Under the pieces are notes generated by a model, which saw nothing but the letters and a program-made list of their open reading frames with translations, did no database searches and was not told the DNA's origin. 64,000 bases of DNA from Solirubrobacterales bacterium (lineage in GTDB: Bacteria > Actinomycetota > Thermoleophilia > Solirubrobacterales > 70-9): positions 27,045-91,044 of the forward strand of contig JASLIG010000115.1 in NCBI GenBank assembly GCA_030152805.1, read 5' to 3'. This document shows, piece after piece, positions 33,576 through 40,199 of this stretch (the stretch's first letter is position 1; each line of letters starts with the position of its first letter). Made by a program: the position numbers and the translations under genes.

Positions 33576-34117
33576 GGGCCATCGTCACAGCAATCGCGGT
33601 GCTCGGCGCCAGCCTCGTCGTGACATCCACCGCCGCGGCCGAACAGGTGCCGTGGGGCGCCGGATGCATGCCGACGCCTCCGGGCGCGACCCGCACCAGC
33701 GCGAACTGCGGGTCCGAGTTGGCCGGTGGGCGCGCGCTTGCGCCTCCCGGGGCGCCCGATGCCGTCAAGCGAGCGATCGCCGCAGCCAACCGCATCAACG
33801 GCCGCCCCTATGTCTGGGGCGGCGGCCACGTCAGCTTCCTCTCCCACGGCTACGACTGTTCCGGCGCCGTCAGCTATGTGCTCCACGCCGCCGGCCTGCT
33901 CAACCAGACGATGGTCTCCGGGCAGCTCGCCTACTTCGGTGAGTCGGGGCCCGGCCGTTGGATCACGGTCTACGCCAACGCCGACCACGTCTACATGGTG
34001 ATCGCCGGCCTCCGCTTCGACACCCGCGGCGACCCGCCCGGCGTCAGCGGCCCCCGCTGGCACCGCGCCAAGGTCGACGGCGCGCCGTTCGCGGCCCGCC
34101 ACCCCCTCGGCCTCTGA
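33572..34117 (+). CDS. Secreted NlpC/P60-like peptidoglycan hydrolase
   Basis: 181-aa exported protein. Signal peptide MRAIVTAIAVLGASLVVTSTAAA. The catalytic Cys is in YDCSGAVSYVLHAAGLL, the hallmark NlpC/P60 motif (DCSG). The His is in NADHVYMVIAGLRFDT, with Tyr/Trp context (YVWGGGHVS) before the Cys. Such enzymes cleave peptide cross-links in the cell wall. It is translationally coupled (ATGA) to the propeller lipoprotein, suggesting a joint envelope function. The C-terminal pattern GPRWHRAK is common in the actinobacterial subgroup. Confidence 0.85.
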   Translation: MRAIVTAIAVLGASLVVTSTAAAEQVPWGAGCMPTPPGATRTSANCGSELAGGRALAPPGAPDAVKRAIAAANRINGRPYVWGGGHVSFLSHGYDCSGAVSYVLHAAGLLNQTMVSGQLAYFGESGPGRWITVYANADHVYMVIAGLRFDTRGDPPGVSGPRWHRAKVDGAPFAARHPLGL

Positions 34118-34127
34118 GACCGCGGCT

Positions 34128-34517
34128 CTACCTCGCGTCGAACAGGCCGCAATCCTCCAACGACTCACAGCCGCAAACGCTGGCGATGGCCAGCCAGTCA
34201 CGCATCTTCAGAGCCCGCTCGATCAGCGCGTCGACCTCGGGCAGCTTGCGGGTGGCGAGCGCCTGGAGTTGCTCGTGCGCGGGGGCGCCCTCGTCGATGC
34301 CAGCGAGCAAGACGCCGACCTCGTCGAGGGAGAAACCAGCCTGCTTTGCCACGTCGATGACGCCGAGTCGCCGCACGGTCTCTGCGGAGAAGCGACGCTG
34401 GCCGCTGACCCGATCCGCCTCGGGCAGGAGGCCGTTGCGCTCGTAGTAGCGGATCGCCGAGACGCTGGTCCCGGCCCTCTCTGCTACCTCGCCGATGCTG
34501 AGCGTTGCCTCTGACAT
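34128..34517 (-). CDS. MerR-family regulator with C-terminal Cys cluster
   Basis: 129-aa regulator. The N-terminus LSIGEVAERAGTSVSAIRYYERNGLLPEADR is the canonical MerR helix-turn-helix and wing. A dimerisation helix follows. The end carries C-G-C-x5-C (SVCGCESLEDCGLF), similar to but shorter than the SoxR CX2CXCX5C iron-sulfur motif. A redox or metal sensor is likely. The divergent gene region has an extended-spacer promoter (34529-34559) suited to MerR activation. Confidence 0.9.
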   Translation of the reverse strand: MSEATLSIGEVAERAGTSVSAIRYYERNGLLPEADRVSGQRRFSAETVRRLGVIDVAKQAGFSLDEVGVLLAGIDEGAPAHEQLQALATRKLPEVDALIERALKMRDWLAIASVCGCESLEDCGLFDAR

Positions 34518-34528
34518 TTCGGTTCACC

Positions 34529-34559
34529 TTGACTTAAACCCGGGTTCAGGTTCAACACT
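34529..34559 (+). promoter_or_regulatory. MerR-type long-spacer promoter
   Basis: TTGACT at 34529 and an AACACT-like -10 near 34554 are separated by about 19 nt, the over-long spacer that MerR activators correct. The spacer centres on AACCCGGGTT, flanked by imperfectly inverted sequence. It lies between the divergent MerR gene and 34592. Confidence 0.55.
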
Positions 34560-34591
34560 AGCGAGAGCGGATGCCAACCCAAGGAGCTGGA

Positions 34592-34912
34592 ATGAACAAA
34601 GGAACCCCAACCGCCTGCTCACTCGGAGCGGGAGACCTGCGAGAGAGGCTGAACGAGATCGCCGCGGTCGGCGCCGAGAGCCTGATCGGGCGCAGCACCG
34701 ACGGAGACCGTCACCTGCTGCGCTTCCGCTCAACCGAGGCGACGCGCCGGCGCCTGGAGGCGATCGTCGCCGCGGAGGCGGAGTGCTGCTCGTTCCTCAA
34801 CCTCTCGCTGGAGGACCAGGACGACGTGCTTGTCCTCTCGATCAGCGCACCTGAGGATGGGCAGCCGGTCGCCGACGAACTCGCGGCGGCCTTCGCCAGG
34901 GCGCCGGCGTGA
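34592..34912 (+). CDS. Small hypothetical protein with vicinal Cys pair
   Basis: 106-aa protein. The core RRRLEAIVAAEAECCSFLNLSLEDQDDVLVLSISAPEDGQPV has an adjacent Cys pair and a short alpha/beta pattern seen in small proteins next to MerR or ArsR regulators. AAGGAG precedes the ATG by 6 nt. As the first gene after a MerR-type promoter it is a likely direct target, perhaps metal or redox related. No named function. Confidence 0.7.
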   Translation: MNKGTPTACSLGAGDLRERLNEIAAVGAESLIGRSTDGDRHLLRFRSTEATRRRLEAIVAAEAECCSFLNLSLEDQDDVLVLSISAPEDGQPVADELAAAFARAPA

Positions 34913-34927
34913 CTACCCTTGTGCCGC

Positions 34928-35782
34928 ATGGAGACCGCCCGGGGGGACTCCTTTGACGAGTGGTCCCAGCACAGCCGCCGGCATCTCTGCGAGGCCTCGC
35001 TGCGACTCTTGGCCGCACTGGGTTCCGAGCCGAACTTCCCGGGCGACCTAGCGGGTGTTGAGGCGCTTGTCGGTCGGGTCGCCAAAGGTAGACCCGGCGA
35101 GGCGATGGACTTCGCGGTCGAGCCGGCGGTCGAGCTGCCCCGCTATACCGGCGAATACCTGACTTGGGTCAGTCCGGCCGCCGACGGTTGCCTGCGGCTT
35201 CGGCACGAGTCCGGCGAGCTCCGGTCGGAGGCGGTCGTCCTGCGCCCGGACGGCAGGCTCGGTGAGTTCGAAGCGATCGACGGCTTCGGGGTACCGGCGT
35301 CGGAGCTGACCGAGCGGGCGCGCGCCGACAGCAGGGCCGTTGAGCGGCTGGCTCGGCAACGCGAAGAGGAGGAGGCCAACTACAGCGAGCAAATCGACGA
35401 CGAACAGCGTCGCTTTCGCACCGAGCACCTCGTGGGCGTTCGCGCCGCACCGCCACAGGACGGCACGGGGCCGATCGTCACCTTCGTCGTCCTTTACGAG
35501 ACCGGCGTGATCGTCAACTACCTGGTGCCGCGGCCGCCGGACGAGGATCTCGAAACCGACGACCCCTTTGCCGACCCGCTCTCGGAAGCGATGCTGCCGC
35601 GCATCGAGCTCTCCGATGGGCGCGGAACCGCCTATGAGGTCGTCGACCTGGACCAGCAAGATGCCAGCGCGCCGCTCTTGCGGGCGAGCCAGAGCTTCGC
35701 TCCGGCAATCCCCGAGGGAGTTGCGCGACTCTCGATCGGCTTCGAGACCGGCAACGTCGAGATCGAGCTGGGCCTGCGATGA
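34928..35782 (+). CDS. Hypothetical protein, paralogue A of tandem pair
   Basis: 284-aa cytosolic protein without signal or membrane segments. It resembles the following gene over most of its length: RSEAVVLRPDGRLGEF vs NEVVLRADGILLEEY, an acidic coiled stretch (LARQREEEEANYSEQ), ETGVIVNYL vs DDGLVVHST, and a final SFAPAIPEGVARLSIGF with GNVEIEL. The C-terminal ~120 residues look like a beta-sandwich. ATG at 34928, 15 bp after the small Cys protein. Function unknown. Confidence 0.68.
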   Translation: METARGDSFDEWSQHSRRHLCEASLRLLAALGSEPNFPGDLAGVEALVGRVAKGRPGEAMDFAVEPAVELPRYTGEYLTWVSPAADGCLRLRHESGELRSEAVVLRPDGRLGEFEAIDGFGVPASELTERARADSRAVERLARQREEEEANYSEQIDDEQRRFRTEHLVGVRAAPPQDGTGPIVTFVVLYETGVIVNYLVPRPPDEDLETDDPFADPLSEAMLPRIELSDGRGTAYEVVDLDQQDASAPLLRASQSFAPAIPEGVARLSIGFETGNVEIELGLR

Positions 35783-36558
35783 ATCTCCGATTCGAACCCG
35801 ACCCCGAGGACGAGCGCCGTCGGATGGAGGCGAACATTCTGCTGCTGCGCGTCGGCTTGGCGCTGATCGACGATGCCCGCCGCGATGGCGGCTTCGAGAC
35901 CGACGAGACGAAGCTGACGGTCCGCGTCGGCGAGCTTCTGGAATCCCTCGGCGCCGGGAGCGCGAGCGGAAACGAGGCGCCAGTGCAGGCGACGCCGCTG
36001 GAGCGCGACCGCGTCCTGCTCAGAGCCCCGACGGGCGAGCACCACGCGAATGAGGTCGTACTGCGAGCTGACGGCATCCTTCTCGAGGAGTACTCAAGCG
36101 TTGATATAAGTGCCGAAGCGGTCGACCCGAGCGAGCTCTCAGCCGAGCAGGAGGAGGAGCTGCGAGAGGCTCGAGCAAGGTTCGAGGCTCGCATGCGACG
36201 GCCGCGGTTTCGCGGCGAGCGCTTCCTGAGGGTTCTGACCGCCGAGCCGCAATCCGGGTCCGAGGTCCAGCTCCTCGCCGCCGAACTCTTCGACGACGGG
36301 CTTGTCGTCCACAGCACCTTCGACCAAGCCGCCGAGTCGATCGAATCCATCGAGTTGACCGAGCTGTCCGATGGCCTCGGGGCGGGGTCGGGTTTTCGGG
36401 TCGAAGACGATCTCGGGACCGGGTACTACGAGAACGGTGGCAGCGGCAGTGGCGTTCAGGTCGTTCACGGCGCTTTCGCATTCGGCCCCGCCGTACCCCC
36501 GTCTGCGCGCATGCTGCGAATCTCGAGCCGCAGCGGCACCGTAGAGCTGCCACTGTAG
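35779..36558 (+). CDS. Hypothetical protein, paralogue B of tandem pair
   Basis: 259-aa protein overlapping paralogue A by four bases (ATGA). Same plan: variable N-terminal helices, a GEHHANEVVLRADG segment, a charged helix (SAEQEEELREARARFEARM), and a C-terminal beta domain ending SFRV-like EDDLGTGYYENGG, GAFAFGPAVPPSARMLRIS, GTVELPL. The Gly/Tyr-rich DLGTxY...GGSGSG loop is common to a group of actinobacterial uncharacterised proteins. Function unknown. The LLM gene follows after 9 bp. Confidence 0.68.
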   Translation: MNLRFEPDPEDERRRMEANILLLRVGLALIDDARRDGGFETDETKLTVRVGELLESLGAGSASGNEAPVQATPLERDRVLLRAPTGEHHANEVVLRADGILLEEYSSVDISAEAVDPSELSAEQEEELREARARFEARMRRPRFRGERFLRVLTAEPQSGSEVQLLAAELFDDGLVVHSTFDQAAESIESIELTELSDGLGAGSGFRVEDDLGTGYYENGGSGSGVQVVHGAFAFGPAVPPSARMLRISSRSGTVELPL

Positions 36559-36567
36559 GACCACAAC

Positions 36568-37623
36568 ATGCTGCTCAGCTTCCAGATGCTTCCCGAGCAG
36601 CCGGCGCAGGAGCTGCTCGATGCGGTTGCGCTAGCCGACAGGCTCGGCTACCACGCCTGCTACAGCGCTGACGAGATCTACCACAAGGATGCCTGGCTGC
36701 TGTTCGCTGCCCTCGCCCAACGCACCGAGCGGATTCGACTCGGCCCCTGCGTCGCGCCGATCTACATGCGGGAGCCGACCTACGTGGCTCAGCTCGCTGC
36801 CACGCTCGACGAGCTGAGCGATGGTCGGGCAGAGGTCGTGTTCGGAATCGGCAACATCGCGATGCTCGAGCAGTACGGCGTCGAGTGGCGCGGGACACGA
36901 CCGATCGCTCGCTTGCGCGAGGCCCACCACGTCATGCGCACCTTCCTCGACGAGGGTTCGATCGACTTCGAGGGCGACTTCTACAGCTACTCCGGAGTCA
37001 CGACCGCGGCCCGGCCCGTCCAGGAGCGCCTGCCACTGAAGATCGGCGCGATGGGTGGTCCCAAGTCGATGGAGCTGGCCGGTGAGATCGCCGACGGACT
37101 GCATACGGCGTGCGCGTACTCACCGCAGGCGCTGGCCTACGCGGCCGAGCATTTTCAGGCGGGGGTCGAGCGCGCCGATCGGAGCCCAGAGGGCCTCGAC
37201 CTCGGCGACTCCCTGCTCGGCGCGATCGCGCCCGACGGCGAGGTTGCGCGTCGCGCTGGGCGAGTCATGGCGGCGTTCTACATCCCGTCGATGCCGCCGG
37301 CCCTTCTGGAGCGACACGGCATCGAGCCAGAACAGGTCGCACCGGTCAACGAGGCCTTCGCGATGGGCGACGTCCGACGCGCGCTCGAGGCCACGCCGGA
37401 GGAGATCGCCGAGCGGATCATGGTCGCCGGTACGCCGGAGGATTGGGTGTCCTGGCTGAGGGACACGTACCTTCCCGCGGGCCTCAACCACGCGCTGGTC
37501 TCATTCGCCGACCCATTCACCTTGAAGGCTTGGGCCGGGATCGAGGTAGAGGGCCTTCCCGACCTGGGAGAGCAGGTCCGGCTCGTCGGCGAGCAGGTCA
37601 TCCTCGAGCTCGGGGGGCTTTGA
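36568..37623 (+). CDS. LLM-class (F420-dependent) oxidoreductase
   Basis: 351-aa TIM-barrel protein of the bacterial luciferase-like family. Recognisable segments: ADRLGYHACYSADEIYHKDAWLLFAALAQRT, RIRLGPCVAPIYMREPTYVAQLAATLDELSDGRAEVVFGIGN, and LPLKIGAMGGPKSMELAGEIADGLHT. In F420-producing actinobacteria this branch generally uses F420 rather than FMN. It is the last gene of the MerR-flanked operon, so the two uncharacterised paralogues may belong to the same pathway. ATG at 36568; substrate unknown. Confidence 0.87.
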   Translation: MLLSFQMLPEQPAQELLDAVALADRLGYHACYSADEIYHKDAWLLFAALAQRTERIRLGPCVAPIYMREPTYVAQLAATLDELSDGRAEVVFGIGNIAMLEQYGVEWRGTRPIARLREAHHVMRTFLDEGSIDFEGDFYSYSGVTTAARPVQERLPLKIGAMGGPKSMELAGEIADGLHTACAYSPQALAYAAEHFQAGVERADRSPEGLDLGDSLLGAIAPDGEVARRAGRVMAAFYIPSMPPALLERHGIEPEQVAPVNEAFAMGDVRRALEATPEEIAERIMVAGTPEDWVSWLRDTYLPAGLNHALVSFADPFTLKAWAGIEVEGLPDLGEQVRLVGEQVILELGGL

Positions 37624-37648
37624 ACGGAAGACCGCAGAGGAGCGCGAG

Positions 37649-37720
37649 CGGGGGAGCCGGGATTCGAACCCGGATTCACGGTTTTGGAGACCGTGCGCAT
37701 AGCCGTTAACTCACTCCCCC
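37649..37720 (-). tRNA. tRNA-Trp (CCA) with degenerate D-arm
   Basis: Minus strand: acceptor GGGGGAG/CTCCCCC with discriminator G, anticodon arm ACGGT-CTCCAAA-ACCGT (anticodon CCA), T-arm CCGGGTTCGAATCCCGG. The D-stem positions read AGTT and TGCG, which give only one Watson-Crick pair and one G-T pair, unlike ordinary tRNA-Trp. The base G73 fits bacterial tRNA-Trp identity. CTCCCCC directly precedes the 5' end, making a palindrome with the acceptor strand. Confidence 0.8.
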
Positions 37721-37781
37721 GGGGGAGCTGCGAAGTCTACGACTCCAACCACCGGTAGCTGTCCGCTGATAGTGCGAACGT

Positions 37782-38549
37782 GTGTTCGTGACCTACCGCC
37801 GCACATCTGACGACATGAGAGCGGTCAGCTGCCTTCTCGGCCGGGGCTTCAGCGACTATGAGATCGGGCACAGGACCGGCGTCAGCCGCAGTTCAGTTCA
37901 ACGCTGGCGCACAGAGGGCATGCCGCCACGAGCCCCTAGGACGCCATCCAAGTGGAGGCCAGTCCATGGGGGGAGCTATTGCTACCTGCTCGGCATCTAT
38001 TTGGGCGATGGCTATCTGTCAAATACGTCCGCCCGGTCGTCAGTTCTCGAAGTTTCACTCGATCCGCGGTATCCAGGGATCGTGAGAGAGTGCCTCTGCG
38101 CCATCCAGCGAGCGGTGTGCACAAGGGCGAGGGTGTCTCGGCGGGCGACGGCGAAAGGTGAAGCAATACGCTTGGTGGCGACAAGCGCTCTCTGGCCGCT
38201 GGTGTTCCCTCAGCATGGGCCGGGCAAGAAGCACGAACGAGTCATAGCCCTAGCGAGCTGGCAACAGGAGCTCGTCGACCGATTTCCCAAGCAGTTCCTC
38301 CGCGGCCTCATTCACGCGGACGGTTCGCGAGTGATCAATCGATTCCGGGTCAACCTGGTGTCGGGATCGCGTGAATACGCCTATCCCCGCTACTTCTTCA
38401 CAAATCTTTCTCCTGACATCCGGGGCCTGTTTTGCGCGTCCTGCGCCCGATTGAGAATCCGCTGGACACAATCGAGCTACAAGAACATCTCGGTGGCAGA
38501 CCGGCAAAGCGTCATTGCGCTCGATTCGTTTGTCGGACCGAAGAGTTGA
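37782..38549 (+). CDS. HTH-LAGLIDADG homing-endonuclease-like protein
   Basis: 255-aa protein. Residues ~15-45 form a resolvase-type HTH (AVSCLLGRGFSDYEIGHRTGVSRSSVQRWR). Two LAGLIDADG-type motifs follow: YLLGIYLGDGYLS near 68 and FLRGLIHADGS near 165, each with the acidic metal ligand. Such stand-alone proteins are either homing endonucleases or domesticated regulators. GC is lower than in neighbouring genes. It lies between tRNA-Trp and tRNA-Leu, and its stop codon abuts the tRNA-Leu 3' end. GTG at 37782 is the likely start. No intron or intein is visible. Confidence 0.8.
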   Translation: MFVTYRRTSDDMRAVSCLLGRGFSDYEIGHRTGVSRSSVQRWRTEGMPPRAPRTPSKWRPVHGGSYCYLLGIYLGDGYLSNTSARSSVLEVSLDPRYPGIVRECLCAIQRAVCTRARVSRRATAKGEAIRLVATSALWPLVFPQHGPGKKHERVIALASWQQELVDRFPKQFLRGLIHADGSRVINRFRVNLVSGSREYAYPRYFFTNLSPDIRGLFCASCARLRIRWTQSSYKNISVADRQSVIALDSFVGPKS

Positions 38550-38633
38550 TGCGGGCGGAGGGATTTGAACCCCCACGGGCCGAAGCCCACCAGGACCTAA
38601 ACCTGGCGCGTATGCCAATTCCGCCACGCCCGC
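38550..38633 (-). tRNA. tRNA-Leu (TAG)
   Basis: Minus strand: acceptor GCGGGCG followed by TGGCGGAATTGGCATACGC D-arm, anticodon stem CCAGG/CCTGG around TTTAGGT (anticodon TAG), class-II variable arm TGGGCTTCGGCCCG, T-arm GGGGGTTCAAATCCCTC, discriminator A. Confidence 0.93.
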
Positions 38634-38692
38634 GTGGCTGCCCGATTCGGGCTTAACGCGCGACCAACGCCGCTGCGTCGCACTTAGATTCT

Positions 38693-39229
38693 ATGATCGT
38701 TCGCGTGGCGGTAGGAGAGGTCAGGCCGGGCTACGAACTGTGGCGGCCGAATCGGGAAAAAGCCGAGTCGATCACGACCAAGTTCGTGCTTGTCTTCCTG
38801 CTCGCCGCGACCGCGGCGATCGCGGCGCTGGTGGCGATCACCGGCTTCTCGCTGATGACCGGCGGCAGCGGCATGGGAATCATCTGCCTGATCTTCGCGG
38901 CGCTCTACGCCTTCTTCGCCTTCCTCGTCTTCCGCTGGAGCCGCGGCATCCTGCCCGTCGCCGCCGCCCTCTCGATGATCCTGGCGATCTTCTGCGCGGT
39001 CGGGGCCGAGAGCTGGTTCGCCCGCGACAAGACCGGCTTCGACGAGGGTCTGCTCCCCTCGCCGCTGATCGGCACGCTGGTCGTGATCCTGGCGATCCTG
39101 CAGCTGATCCTGATCGGCATCGCGCTCTACGGCTTCAACCAGAACTGGCACGTCGAGGAGGAGCGCCCGATCGGCTCCGGCGAGGACTACGGCGCCTCAC
39201 CCGACGACGGCGCCCCGCTGCCGGCCTGA
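38693..39229 (+). CDS. Four-helix membrane protein, hypothetical
   Basis: 178-aa protein. Four transmembrane helices: FVLVFLLAATAAIAALVAI, MGIICLIFAALYAFFAFLVF, GILPVAAALSMILAIFCAVG and LIGTLVVILAILQLILIGIAL. A cytosolic, acidic, Gly/Pro-rich tail (EEERPIGSGEDYGASPDDG) follows. The N-terminal 25 residues are soluble (YELWRPNREKAESITTK). ATG at 38693. It lies alone between two tRNA-Leu genes. No family recognised. Confidence 0.7.
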   Translation: MIVRVAVGEVRPGYELWRPNREKAESITTKFVLVFLLAATAAIAALVAITGFSLMTGGSGMGIICLIFAALYAFFAFLVFRWSRGILPVAAALSMILAIFCAVGAESWFARDKTGFDEGLLPSPLIGTLVVILAILQLILIGIALYGFNQNWHVEEERPIGSGEDYGASPDDGAPLPA

Positions 39230-39243
39230 CGCTCGAAACCCGA

Positions 39244-39326
39244 TGCCGGAGGCGGGAGTCGAACCCGCACGCCCTTTCGAGCAATTGATTTTGAGTCAAT
39301 CATGTCTACCGTTCCATCACTCCGGC
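39244..39326 (-). tRNA. tRNA-Leu (CAA)
   Basis: Minus strand: acceptor GCCGGAG/CTCCGGC with discriminator A, D-arm TGATGGAACGGTAGACA, anticodon stem ATTGA/TCAAT around CTCAAAA (anticodon CAA), long variable arm TGCTCGAAAGGGCG, T-arm TGCGGGTTCGACTCCCGC. Confidence 0.93.
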
Positions 39327-39365
39327 GCCAAGCAAACGATAGAGCGCTTTAGACTGCCGCGCGGG

Positions 39366-40199
39366 ATGAGGATCCACCACCTCAACTGCGGGACCTTGTG
39401 CCCCAACGGGGCTCGGCTGATCAACGGCGAGGGCGGGCTGCTCGCCCCGGGCCGGATCGTCTGCCACTGCCTGCTGATCGAGAGCGACGACGGGCTGGTC
39501 CTGCTCGACACCGGCTTCGGAACCGAGGACACGCGCAACCCGCGCCAGCTCGGGGCCTTCTTCGCGATGATGCGACCGCGGGCCGAGATCGGCGAGACGG
39601 CGCTGAAGCAGGTCGAGGCGCTGGGCTTCTCGGCCGACGACGTGCGGCAGATCGTCACCACCCACCTCGACCCCGATCACTCCGGTGGGCTGCCGGACTT
39701 CCCGGCGGCAGAGGTGCACGTCTTCGGGCGCGAGCTGGACGCGGCGATGGAACCGCGCCTGCGCGACCGCCTCCGCTATCTCCCGGTCCACTGGAAGCAC
39801 AAGCCACAGTGGGTCCGCCACGACGGCGAAGGCGACGATTGGTTCGGCTTCGGCGGCGTGCGGATCCTGCCCGACCTGGGCACCGAGGTGCTGCTGATCC
39901 CACTGGCCGGGCACTCGCTGGGCCACAGCGGCGTCGCGATCAAGACCGACGATGGCTGGCTGCTGCACTGCGGCGACGCCTACTTCCACCACGACGAGGT
40001 CGCCACTCCCCCCTCCTGCCCGCCCGGTCTGCGCTTCTTCCAGAACCTCAACAACGCCGACCGCCGCCAGCGGGTGACCAACCAGGAGCGGCTGCGCGAG
40101 CTGGTCGCCCGGCACGGCGAAGAGGTGCGACTGCTCTGCTCGCACGATCCCCACGAGCTGGACCTGGCGCAGGCGGCTGACGCTGCGGCCGCGGCGTGA
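39366..40199 (+). CDS. MBL-fold metallo-hydrolase (lactonase-like)
   Basis: 277-aa metallo-beta-lactamase-fold enzyme. The zinc motif is THLDPDHSGG (H-x-D-x-DH form of HxHxDH), then PLAGHSLGHSG, WLLHCGDAYFH and SHDPHEL supply later ligands. Features such as GLVLLDTGFGTED resemble N-acyl homoserine lactonases, but the first metal ligand pattern is H-L-D rather than H-x-H. ATG at 39366. The stop overlaps the acetoacetyl-CoA synthetase start by four bases (GTGA). Confidence 0.85.
   Translation: MRIHHLNCGTLCPNGARLINGEGGLLAPGRIVCHCLLIESDDGLVLLDTGFGTEDTRNPRQLGAFFAMMRPRAEIGETALKQVEALGFSADDVRQIVTTHLDPDHSGGLPDFPAAEVHVFGRELDAAMEPRLRDRLRYLPVHWKHKPQWVRHDGEGDDWFGFGGVRILPDLGTEVLLIPLAGHSLGHSGVAIKTDDGWLLHCGDAYFHHDEVATPPSCPPGLRFFQNLNNADRRQRVTNQERLRELVARHGEEVRLLCSHDPHELDLAQAADAAAAA

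Noticed and set aside
37644..38575. Direct repeat between the tRNA-Trp and tRNA-Leu 3' ends as att sites for the LAGLIDADG gene
   Set aside because: The similarity is confined to the generic T-arm sequence shared by all tRNAs and is not an exact repeat.
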